A stretch of 64,000 nt of DNA from Moringa oleifera (Eukaryota > Streptophyta > Magnoliopsida > Brassicales > Moringaceae), in NCBI GenBank assembly GCA_021397835.1, contig JAJFZO010000447.1, forward strand, positions 1,302,001 to 1,366,000. Reading direction: 5' to 3'. The number at the start of each line of letters is the position of its first letter. Position 1 is the first letter of the stretch. Positions 37,144 to 47,760 of the stretch are shown here, one piece after another. The position numbers and the translations under genes are program-made. Below the pieces are notes generated by a model. That model did not search any database and had not been told where the DNA came from. It saw only the letters and a list, made by a program, of their open reading frames with translations.

Positions 37144-37709
37144 CACTACAATAAATAAAAGCTTTAATGACAATCAAACTTTGTTGATGTTATTAAAGAG
37201 GAGAAGTTTTAATAACAGTTATTGAACTGTCATTAAAAGCATTACCTTTTAATGACAGTTCTATTGGAACTGTCGTCAAAAAGGAGCTTTTAATGACAAT
37301 TATTATAAAACTGTCATTAAAAAGTCATTAAAGGTATTTTTTATATTTATTTTAAAATTTATATATTCAAATTATCCAAAACCTGCATATATAAATTTTT
37401 TCACGTCTTCCACATCATCCATATACATCAATACAATTCTTCACAATATACAACCAAAATTTTTATGTTATATGCTTCAATATCATTCTCACAGAGATCG
37501 TCATTATTTCTTTCATATTTGAAGACACTCAAAATAATCTAATCCAAAAAAGTAATAAGAGATAAACAAAATAAAAGATCTCTAAATTTTGATGTCATAA
37601 TTGAACTCTATATGTACAATACATAAGTTAAAATATTAAACAATCTTAAAAATTCAACTCTATGAATTCAATAATGTTCATGTGTACAAAAATCTTCAAA
37701 GTTCAACTT

Positions 37710-38440
37710 TCTAATATGGTACTCCAAAGAAATTGTCCAACCTCCTTTCTAACTTCATCAATATCTAATTGGGTATAAGTATCTATGTCCATTAACTATA
37801 TTTCAAAAAACAAAAGTTAGTCTAATTAAAATTTTTAATAAGTATATCAATTAATTACTTAAGTATTTACACAAGCAAATGCTTAAAAACTTATCATTTT
37901 TGTATATAGGATATTTCTATCACGTCTATCAATGATGTCCCTTAAAAATTTAATAATATAATATCTACACTCAGTATTTGAAGGCTGATGTGGACACTGC
38001 ATTAAAAATTTTTAATTGTTATGTTTTGCAAAATAAATAAAACTAACATCACATATAGGTTTAAATATACATACCTTAGCAGGAATACAATTTAAAAGAG
38101 CTGCCAATAGAAAATAATCAATATTCTTAATAGTAGAAAAAAATACATACTAACGTAAAAGAAAATATTTTCACTTACGTGGACATAAGTTAATCTAGTT
38201 CTTCGCGAGAACCATGGTTCAAAGGATTAAAAATACTGTACATAAAATTATGAGGCTCGACAACCACCAACCACCAGTGCTGCCTATATTATGAAAAATA
38301 AATGTTAAAAATATTTTGAACAAAACTATTAATAATTTTAACTAGTATTATAACTTACCTCAAGTTATAAGGAAATATCACTACTCCTCTGTCACATGGA
38401 TCTATCATTCTATTGGCTAGGTGACGAGCTTAAGTGTCTA
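37710..38440 (-). pseudogene. Ulp1/C48-type cysteine peptidase gene fragment carried by the CACTA element
   Basis: Read on the minus strand, exon-like blocks occur in the right order. 38440-38359: ANRMIDPCDRGVVIFPYNL, with a GT donor. 38283-38179: QHWWLVVVEPHNFMYSIFNP, with the catalytic His of the HW motif; the usual catalytic Asp of the LD-S/P-L motif is Asn here, and one in-frame stop follows. 37996 to about 37910: CPHQPSNTECRYYIIKFLRD, with the oxyanion Gln and catalytic Cys of the Q...EC-YY motif. 37800-37710: a C-terminal LDIDEVRKEVGQF-like block. Such SUMO-protease-like genes are often carried by plant CACTA and Mutator elements. The stop and the Asp-to-Asn change indicate a pseudogene, though the exon borders are intact. 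Confidence 0.78.
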
Positions 38441-39419
38441 TACTTATAAACATTCCATATGACAATGTTGATGGATCAGCAAATACAAAATACTTTACAA
38501 GCATCAAATTTATTTACTAACCACTAAATAACAGTTAATTAACTAACTATCTAAATTAATTCAAATTTAAATAACAGTTAATTATTTACTTTACAAGTAT
38601 CAAATTTATTAATTAAAATTTGAATACATAATTAATAATTATTTAGTTAATTAAGATATAATCAACATTTAATTAACATCTAATTTACTATATAAGCACT
38701 TAACTACCTAGTAACCTAATTAATATGTAAATAACATGTAATTTTTTGCTTCACAAGCATCTAATTTATTAATATTAGCTAAATAAATGATTAACAATTA
38801 ATTAGTTAATTAAAATATAGTAAATTAATTATCATCTAATTAATTACTACACAAACGTCTAACTAGCTAGTAACTTAATTGATTAAAATTCAAATAACAT
38901 TTAATGGTTTATATTACAAGCATATAATTAATCAATTATTTATTTAAAATTTAACTAAATATACTAATTTATGGTAACAATAAAATCAATATAATTAAAT
39001 TTGATAAAATATACCAATTAATCTTACGTAAAAAAAATTAATTCAAACATAAATTCATTTACACTTAATATATAATTAATTTATCAAAATATAAATTCAT
39101 CTAATTAATATTTATTTAATTTATTAATTAATCTAGAAATCTTAATAATTATGAAATAATAAATATATCAATATATACCCATTCATACCAAATATGTTCA
39201 TCAAAATATACTAATTAAAAAAAAAACTCAAATTTCATCAATCAATAACAATTCACCAAACACACTTAATAAAAAACATCTCAAAATAATATACATTATC
39301 AATATATTTTTTAAACCATGTTTAATCAAAATTATGAAACTTAAATTTCGTAAAAAAAATTTCAAATCCATACCAAAATACTTACATATGTTTGAATCCC
39401 AAAGATGAACGAATGAAGG

Positions 39420-39720
39420 GGGAGGGTGCGGCTAGATTGAGACAAATGAGAGAGAAAGAAGCAAGGAGAGAGGCAATGTCAATGCTAAAACAGCAGCTGG
39501 CCGGTCTACCTGCTTCTAGATAAAGACCAAAGAGGAGAAGGCTGGAGAGGCTGCCAGCAGTTACCCTAACTGCTTCTGGATGGAGAGCAAAGATCCTAAT
39601 GGCTGGAGAAAGGCTGTCCGGTTGTGCAGCTACTTCTGGACAGTCTGCAAAGAGGAGAATCTTAACCTAGAGAGGAAAATTACACAGGAGGTTATGGCGG
39701 GCTCTAGAGGGCTCTGAAAA
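39420..39720. repeat. Degenerate tandem repeat inside the CACTA element
   Basis: Three loosely repeated units with CTGCTTCTAGAT/CTGCTTCTGGAT/CTACTTCTGGAC, then AAAGA and GGCTGG or GGCTGT. Spacing is about 60-75 bp. The segment is much less AT-rich than the 1 kb before it. No coding sense was found. Confidence 0.6.
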
Positions 39721-40019
39721 CAAATTTAGGATTCCAACCTTAAAAGCAGGGGAGGATAGCCTTTAACGTCAGTTATTCCATAACTGGCGTTGAAGGCCAG
39801 AGAATTTAAAATCATCGCTTGTTGTCTGATATGCATGTGCAAGAGAATTTGAAATCATCATCACTCTACGTTCATGGCCAGTGCTGTTGTGAGAAGCAGC
39901 AGCAACAGCAGAAGCAGCCTAAAAAACTTCAAGCAAAAACGACCACAAAAGCAGAGAGAAAGAAGCAAGGAAATTAAAAAAGGACTGTGTTACCTAAGTA
40001 GATGAGTCCTAACTGGCAA

Positions 40020-40375
40020 TGTGGTGGTTGCTGCAGCTTCTTGCAACAACATCGGCCACTGCTGCTTATAGCAGAAGCTGCAATAGTGGCTGTCATTGCT
40101 GCTGCTTTTTGCAGCAGCAATGTTTGTTACTTCTTGCAGTAGCGAAGGTTGCTTGCAGCAACAATGGTTGTTGTCGCTTCTTGCAACAGCCACATTCGCT
40201 GCTGCAAGAAGCAGCAGTGATGGCTGTTTGTAGCAGCAACGGTTGTTGCTGCTTCTTGCAGCAGTGACGACTGCTTGCAGCAGCAACGGTTGTTGCCGCT
40301 TCTTGCAGCAGCGATGGTTGCTTGCAGCAACAACGATTGCTGCTGCTGCGGTTGCTGTGGCGGTTGTTACTACAA
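40020..40375. repeat. GC-rich CAG/CTG minisatellite inside the CACTA element
   Basis: Imperfect units built from CTTGCAGCAGCAACGGTTGT and TGCTGCTTCTTGCAGCAG recur for about 350 bp. Units are partly palindromic (TTGCAGCAG with CTGCTGCAA), so the strand can fold back. The repeats keep long frames open on both strands (rich in Cys, Leu and Gln or Ala), which are by-products of the repeat and not genes. Confidence 0.82.
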
Positions 40376-40726
40376 AATGCAGTTGGATTAGGGAATGCCC
40401 AAAGTTGAAAGCTCGTGTGGCTCAAAGGTGGCAGCTGTCCTAGCCTATTTTGGCCTTTAACGCTAGTTCTTCAAGAACTGGCATTAACGGCTTTTACTGT
40501 TTTAACGTCAATTCCTTGAGAACTAGTGTTAAATTCTCAAGTGATGGATCATTTAACGTCAGTTCTTGTTAACATCAGTTCTTCAAGAACTGACGTTAAA
40601 TATTTAAATCATAGGTTTTTTAATGCCAGTTCTTCTTTAATTGACGTTAAAAACCTTATTTTTAATGACAGTTTTGAAATAACTGTCATTAAATTGGTGT
40701 CAATTATTATAATTTTTGTAGTAGTG

Positions 40727-41830
40727 ACTCCTGTGTTAAATTTAAATTTTTTTGGAGTTATTTAATGCATATATTCGTTATTTAGTAGTTTTACAAAACA
40801 ATGGAAGATGTATTATGCAAGATTATGTACGTAATTCTCAAATCATTATCTAACACACATTAAAAAAGTCATATTGAATGTGTGAAAGCCATTAGATATC
40901 AAACTCCATAAATTAAAGAAACTTTATAAGAAGTAGCAGAAACTAGTCCTAAAACTAAGACAAAGAGTGTACATGAAAGTTTAGTAAATGAATTAAAGAA
41001 TTTCAAATTATTGTTATCTATGATTATTTGGCATGAAATTTTGTTTTCTTTTTTTTTAAATATGGTTAGTAAAACATTGCAATTTAAAAATATGCATATT
41101 GATGATACCAAAAAACAATTGAAGAGATTAATTTTTTTAAAAAATATATTTAAAAAAATGGATTTGCTTCTGCCATTTGATTAGTGCTAGAAGAATTGCA
41201 TTAGAAATGGACATTAAACTTATTTTTCCTAAAAACAACAAATTCGAAAGAAAAAGATAATTTGATGAGAATGCACATAAGATAAGACACATTCTATTAA
41301 AGATTTTTTTTTTGAGTTAATTGTTTTATTGCTGTAGTCAATGCTGCTATTGTTGTCTTAAAAAATAAATTTGAATAATTACAAACATATAGTATTATTT
41401 TGAGTTTTTTGTTTGATTTAGATAAATTAAATTTTCTAGATAATAATAAATTGAAAGAATATTTTATCAGTTGCAAAAATATTTTGAAACATGATAGCTC
41501 TTTAAATATGATTCAAATAATTTTTTTTTGAACTAAAAGTGTTGCAAGTGATTTTATTAGTAGAAAAAAAATAGTACTTAAAAATTTTAGAGTTTGTAAA
41601 AGTTTTAGGTTGCTATCCTAATATCTCAATTATTTATAAAATATTGTTGACTATGCTTGTAACTATAGCCTTAGCTGAAAAAACTTTTTTTAAACTAAAA
41701 TCATTAAAATTTTATTTATGATCAATTATGAATAAAAAAGGTTAAATGGATTAATACCTTATGTTTGAAAAGGATATGCTGGAACCAATTTATTATGAAA
41801 ATATTATTGATGAATTTGTTTTCGTACTAT
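40727..41830 (+). pseudogene. hAT-type transposase relic, 3' part, after the CACTA insertion
   Basis: The frame interrupted at 37143 resumes at 40730 with CVKFKFF and continues, with stops, through VKAIRYQTPQIKETL-like sequence (about 40890-40940), a LLLSMIIWHEILF stretch (about 41010), and a C-terminal hAT dimerisation-type region: KNFFKLKSLKFYL (about 41680-41720) and EKDMLEPIYYENIIDEFV (about 41770-41820). The first three bases (40727-40729) are the second copy of the ACT target duplication. Confidence 0.82.
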
Positions 41831-42539
41831 TAAAAATAGTCATTTTAAATGTTTACTTGATACTATTATTTTCATTAGCACATAATTTTGTTTTGGTACA
41901 CTGTTGTAGTTTTGGATAAAAAGCCTCATTTTTGTATTTTGTCTCAAACCTCCAAAATGTCAAGACCAACCACGAGAATCCCTAACTATCTCTTTCTTTT
42001 CATATTTTATTCTTTAATTTGTAACATAACCTTGTCAAAGTGAGTCTCAAGAATTGAGTCATTAGTCTTTGGATCTGTTATCTAGAAGATCTCATTTTGC
42101 TTTTGTACTACTAATTTTTGCCTTCAAATTTGTTGTTCTTTTTCGTTTTTATCATTGATGCCATTGGTTGCATTGTAATATTCTTTGTAGCTATTGGATG
42201 TGATCATCTATTCAGAAGGATAAAGCTCTTGATGGAAGCTTAGACAAGCTTATATTTCATAAATGCAAAGGCACTAACACCATTACAAGATAAGTAGTCC
42301 AACCATTCATGGTGAGTCCTACTATACTTGATAATGTTTGATTATCTACATTAGAGTCTTGCTTTTTTCACTTCAAAGATTTTGGATTAATAGAACATGG
42401 TCTAGTTGCGCTCAGGAAATGCTTTAGATCTCTCATAAATTGTTAACACAAAATTGCTTATTATGATCATTTGCATTTGTTTTCTTTAATTGATTGTTCA
42501 TTAGTCTTTTTTTTTTGTTACACTAAACGGGTTTAAAGA

Positions 42540-44216
42540 TGATTTTTTTCAAGTTATTAGTGTGAAGTTAGAAAGGAATAACTATTTCTATTAGAGTTAT
42601 GTGATGAAGAATTTCTTAAGTAGTATAATCAGTGGGCCGGGTTATATTACCAGTATCTTGGGTAAGCCTAAAAGTGAAAATATCCTCAATTATGTAGATA
42701 ATTGGATGCTTGGGCTGCAGATAATTCAAAATAATTACTTGAATCAACAATTTTATCACACACAATAGACACTCAATTGGCAAAAATATGATATTGCCAA
42801 GGAAGTATAAGAATATCTAACAAGGTTGTATATATTGTATAACTTTGCAAAAGAATAGCAATTGGAGTCTAATATTTAAGCCCTTCATTGGAAGAACATG
42901 AACAGTTAGGAATTCTACTGTACTATAATAGATTTATGGGATTAATTGACACTTCTATAATCATCAAAACTAAGGGCATTTGCTTATTACATTGGTCATA
43001 GAGAAGAATAATGATCGATTTGATTTTTGATGGCCTTTTTTAATGTTTCTGAATGGCTTCAAGGGATGATTTGCATCATAGTCCACTTTCATCCATTGAT
43101 TTAATGGTCAATCAGTTATTGGCTGAAGAAATGCATCTTAATTCTCATGCTAAAAAAATAATTATTCAAATGCTTCCATATATCTTTGTGACACCTCTAA
43201 GTTTACCTATAGGTAATCAAAATATGTCATACATGAGAGTTGTTTTTTATTAACGTAGTTTTTGCAAGTAAAAAGGTCAGTGGAAGCCTTAGTGCATTAA
43301 ACTATCAAACAAAGCTAAGTCCCACTAATAGTACTAGTGATACCACTAATAACTCCATTACAAGCCCCACTAATAGCCTAATAACAATTCCCATGGAAGA
43401 TATGCAATAAGTGATGTCAATGGACTTCTAAGCCATCCCCAATTAATACTACAGCAGTAGTTACATCTTTAAATTCGTAAAAGTTTAAATAGTTTTAAAA
43501 GTTTTTTTACAACACAGATACACGACATGCCTAATTTCTCCCATATAAGTTTGTCATCTTAAGATGTTTCAAGTATATCTTCTTCATTATAAGGGATCTT
43601 AGATTTAGGAGCTTCTCATCGTGTGTCACCTAATTTGTCATCTTTTACTGTTTTATCTCATACATAATTTATATCATTTATTATTGCTGATGATTCTCTT
43701 ATATAATGGTAAAAGTCAATTCCTTTTTTACTCCTTATTTTTCTCTTTTTCATGTCTATTATATCTTTAGTCTTGCTTTTGATCTTGTTTTTGTTAATAA
43801 ATTGTTGATTCTAAATACATTACCACATTTTTATCTACTATTTATTATGTGTGATACCTATGATCGTAGAAATTGATTAGAACAGGCTGTAGGTAAAGGA
43901 GACTCTACGTTTTGAATCATCTCCAGATACTAGACTTTAATTTACAACTTTTAATTCGACTTATCATCTTTTCATTTGAGTTAGTCATATTCTAGTTTTT
44001 ATTTATAGCATTCATGTTCTTTTTCCTGTTTCATCATCTCGTTTAAGGTTTTTCTTTTGTATATGAGCATTAAATATTTGATAACTCATGATATTTTAAG
44101 TTGTTGCTATTATAAACTTGCTAAATTTTCCTCTTAACCTTTTGAAATAAGTATTTAATTTTTTTTCACTATTTGATCTCGTTAATTTTGATGTATGTAG
44201 GCTTTCTTTTGGAACC

Positions 44217-44258
<42 letters not shown>

Positions 44259-46620
44259 ACATATTATGTTTCTATTACTAATGATTTTATATTATTGTTA
44301 GATTTATTTTACGAAATGTCATTTTTTAATTTTTTTAAAAAAATTTAAGCTCTTATTAAAATTTAACATTATGCTAATATCAAATGTTTTATATATGAAT
44401 CACTTGCTTTTGATGAAACTATTCATAAGACTTCTTGTATAGAGACTTTTGAGATAAAATGAAGTTACTGAAAGGAAACATATGCTTCTTGTTAAGACTC
44501 CCTGTTTTCTTTCATTGTCTACCCATGCTCTTAATGAATTTTCAAGAGAAATAATTTTTACTACTAATCATTTTATTAATAAGATTCTACCCAAACTAAA
44601 CTCAACGTTATCATCTTTTGAAAATTTATGGTTTTGTTCTTAGTTACACTTCCCTCCATATGTTTGGTTCTATATGTTTTGTTCTTAGATTTCATATCGA
44701 GCTTCCTAAATTATCTTCAAAATTTATAATTAATATGTATATTTTTAGGCTATGGTGCAAGTCAAAAAAGGTATTAGTGTTACAACGCAGTTGCTAAAAA
44801 ATATATATCTCATCCTATAATGTTTATTAAGCATATTCTTTCTTTTTTTCATTCACACTAGTCCTCACACTATGACTAAATTTGATCTCATTTATATTGA
44901 TTCTTTACTCTTGATATAAATGTCTAATATATTATTTTACGTATACTAGCTCTTCCTTTAGATCATGAATTTTGCAAGTTTAACATCGATAATTCAACAA
45001 ACACTAATACTTTAGTCCCCATGGATCTTACTATTACTCCCTTTCCTTTAGTTGTTCTAACAGTTTTTGACACTATGGTTCCTCTTTACTACCCTTAGCA
45101 TCTTCAATATGTCAACTGAACTATTAGACTTTATTTACCTTTGTTCTAGTTCTTTTATTTTTTCTTTTTAGCCTCTGTTCACCATCTCTATAAACCAAGA
45201 GAGGTAGTTATTAATCTTCTTTGATAGCAAGCAAAGGAACTTACTACTCTACATCAAGTTTCTATTTGGCACTTGGTTCTTCTTTTGCTAGGCAAACATG
45301 CAATAAGTTTTCGTTGTAAAATCAAAACCAAGTCTAATGGATTTATTTCAAGATAAAAGACTAGATTGGATTAGTTATTAAGAGATATTCTGAGGAGTGT
45401 TATTTGGATTTTGAGTACACTTTTGCTCTTGCTGTAAAAATGACTAAAGTTCACACTCTCATTTTAGTTGTGTTCATTTGTGGATTACATATTTCTTAAA
45501 TGCATATTAAAAATACTTTCTTGAATACTGACATTCAAGAAGAAGTTTATAGAGTATATTTTTGGTGTTCCTCATAATTTTAGTGAAGTTTACATAGTTC
45601 GGAAAACATTTTGTGGTATCAAACAAGCATCTCGAGCTTGGTTTGAAATTTTTTTTTACTATGATCATCTCGCTCGATTTCTATTCATTACAATTCTACT
45701 TTGTTTGTCAAATGCACTTTTATTGGTCATATTTTTCTCTTCTTATATACTAATGATATGATTATATTATTTTTCTTTTGGTCTTAAAGTTGTTTCCTCT
45801 ATTAGAAAAAAAAACTATTTTTTTCTCTTAAACTAAATACATAACTGATATTTTTTGATGTGCTCACCTTATTGATAATAAGACTGTTGATACTTCTTTT
45901 AAACTTAATGCTCATTATTCTCCTTTTGATTATCTTCTTTTATCATTTCTTAGTTTATATCGTACTAATGTTAGTGGTTTGGTATCTCATCATAACTTGT
46001 CTACATACTACGTATGTTGTTCATATAGTTAGTACGTTTATTAACTTACCAAGTGCAACCTATTGGGTTGTTATTTTTCTGTGTTTTGAGGCCTTTTCAA
46101 TGAACTCAATTTCAAAGCCTTCTATTTGTATTTGCTTCATCATTGGAGTTATGTGCATACTTTAATGCTGCTTGAGCTAATGATTTTATGAATTGTAATC
46201 TATTAATGAGTTTTGTATTTTCTGGGGACTTTCTTATTTCCTTGAAAAGCAAGAAATAAGAAGTTGTTTCAGATCTTCCACAAAGTCAAAGTATTATGCT
46301 ATGACTTCTACTACTTATGATATAGTTTTATTGTGATGCTTGCTTGCAAAAATGAGAGTCCTTCTTTTTCAATCCACTCTTATGTATTATGATAATAAGA
46401 GTGTTGCTTTTTAAATTATCAAATGGGTATCCTTACATTGCCTTTTGCTCCTTTCTCTATGCAAAATTGTTGATTTTTGCTAAGTTGCACTCAATTTTAT
46501 ATTTCCGTTTTTTGTTTGACAAATTCTCAAATGCTTCTTATAGTTGCATTGCAAGTTTAAGGTGGAATGTTAAATTAGATCATATTTATTATATTTGTGG
46601 TTGTCTTCGGTCAATATAGA
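42540..46620 (+). mobile_element. Decayed Ty1/Copia retrotransposon (gag, RT, RNase H)
   Basis: Plus strand, full of stops. Gag: VKLERNNYFYWSYVMKNFL at about 42567, ALHWKNMNS and DLWD near 42880-42940, EMHLNSHAKK near 43120. The integrase region is too decayed to map. Reverse transcriptase: NTFLNTDIQEEVY (about 45510-45550), IKQASRAWFE (about 45620-45650), decayed catalytic loop near 45750. RNase H: NAA-ANDFMNCNLLMSFVFSGD and LISLKSKK (about 46165-46250), then a C-terminal DKFSNASYSCIASLR (about 46520-46560). The order is right for Copia. No LTR pair was recognised, so the ends given are those of recognisable coding sequence. A (TA)n run at 44221-44256 lies within it. 41831-42539 is AT-rich sequence of unclear origin, possibly 5' LTR. 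Confidence 0.85.
44221..44256. repeat. (TA)n microsatellite
   Basis: An uninterrupted alternating A/T run of about 36 bases inside the Copia relic. Confidence 0.95.
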
Positions 46621-47244
46621 TTAATATTTATCTTTTATTTTATTAATGAATTGAATTATTGTCCATCATTGTTCTTAGGAAAAAATCTCCCTATCATGAA
46701 ATGAAACTAAGTATTTAATTAATTTAACAAGTTTTAGTAAACTTGGTTGAAGCAAAGGCCCTCATTAAGAATTAACATTGCCCATTGGTTAAGCTTGTCT
46801 GAAGCCTATTTGGCCTTATATTATTTGAGTTAAGCTATTATCAGTTCAAAATAGACTAATTTCATGCTTTAATCTTAACATTAAAGATCAATCTGTTTTA
46901 AGTTTGATCTAAATATAATTAATATATTTATTGAAAAAATATTTTTATAAATAAATATATAAACCTAATGAAATGTGTTTAATGTTTCTTGTTCTTGCTT
47001 CAATCTTCACCAATGACTACTATTTGCCTTTTCGCTCTCACTAAGCATCATCAGTGATTACCCTTCTCACTCTTACTCGTTGGCTGCCTGCTGCCTCATG
47101 GATCTTTCCTTTATTTCTTCAATACTTATAAACAATTGTTCTTTACAATTTTGCTACTTTTTTGCACATGTATTTGTCTAAATAGTAATGATGTGCACCT
47201 AGGCCTTTATATCACCACTTATGGACTTGTTTGGTGCCACGATT

Positions 47245-47760
47245 CCATGGCCATGCCCCCATCCATAGAGATAATACACACCATGTCCTTGATCCACGAT
47301 GACTTGCTTTGCATTATAACAATGATCTTCGCTGCAGAAAACCCACTAACCATAAGGTATTCAGTGAAGATGTTATTGTCTTGACAAAAGATGCCTTCAT
47401 CGCCTTTTCTTTCAAGCATATAATTGCCTCCACTATTGGCATCCATCCATCTGTGATTCTTCTTGTAATTGGGGAGTCAGCAAAGTCAATTGAAATCAAG
47501 GAGATTATGGTTAAGTTATTGATTTATAAATCGAAAGATTGATTGATTGTAGGATCAGAGCATCTCAAGTTCATTCATGTTCACAACCTGTAGCTCTGCT
47601 TGCAGCATCCGTAGTTCTTGGTGTCATCTTAGAAGGCTAGTCTAATGAAAAGGTTAAAAAATTAAGAAAATTTACTAGGTATAATGGATTGTTATTTTCA
47701 AGTGATCATGATATCATTGATGGCACAAAGTCAAGAAACAAGAGTATGAATTTTATAGGT
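47245..47760 (+). pseudogene. Geranylgeranyl diphosphate synthase (GGPPS) pseudogene fragment
   Basis: Plant GGPPS makes the C20 precursor of carotenoids, chlorophyll side chains and gibberellins. Here about 170 codons of its middle part are recognisable on the plus strand. IEIIHTMSLIHDDL (about 47266-47307) is the start of the first Asp-rich motif; after a frameshift comes LRCRKPTNHKVFSEDVIVLT (about 47327-47385), then FKHIIASTIGIHPS, IGESAKSIE and, after a stop, SEHLKFIHVHN (about 47553-47585) and a decayed SSNEKVKKLRK-like block near 47640-47680. The first DDxxxxD motif is destroyed by the frameshift, and stops are present. No introns are seen, but many plant GGPPS genes lack introns, so a retrocopy cannot be claimed. 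The N- and C-terminal parts were not found. Confidence 0.82.

Larger units (their letters stand above)
37144..40726. mobile_element. CACTA (En/Spm-type) transposon, 3583 bp, with 3-bp target duplication
   Basis: The left end is CACTACAATAAATAAAAG; the right end read inward is CACTACTACAAAAATT. Both are flanked by ACT (37141-37143 and 40727-40729), the 3-bp target duplication expected for CACTA elements. Subterminal palindromic repeats are plentiful: AATGACAGTT/AACTGTCATT at 37200-37325 and TTTAACGTCAGTT/AACTGACGTTAAA at 40450-40690. No transposase was recognised, so it is probably non-autonomous. The interior holds a decayed C48 peptidase gene, strongly AT-rich DNA at 38500-39400 and a GC-rich segment at 39400-40440. 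It lies inside the hAT relic. Confidence 0.92.

Noticed and set aside
40093..40425. Long Cys/Leu/Gln- and Ser-rich open frames on both strands near 40 kb
   Set aside because: They arise from a CAG/CTG tandem repeat that lacks stops in several phases; no domain, start context or splice pattern supports a gene.
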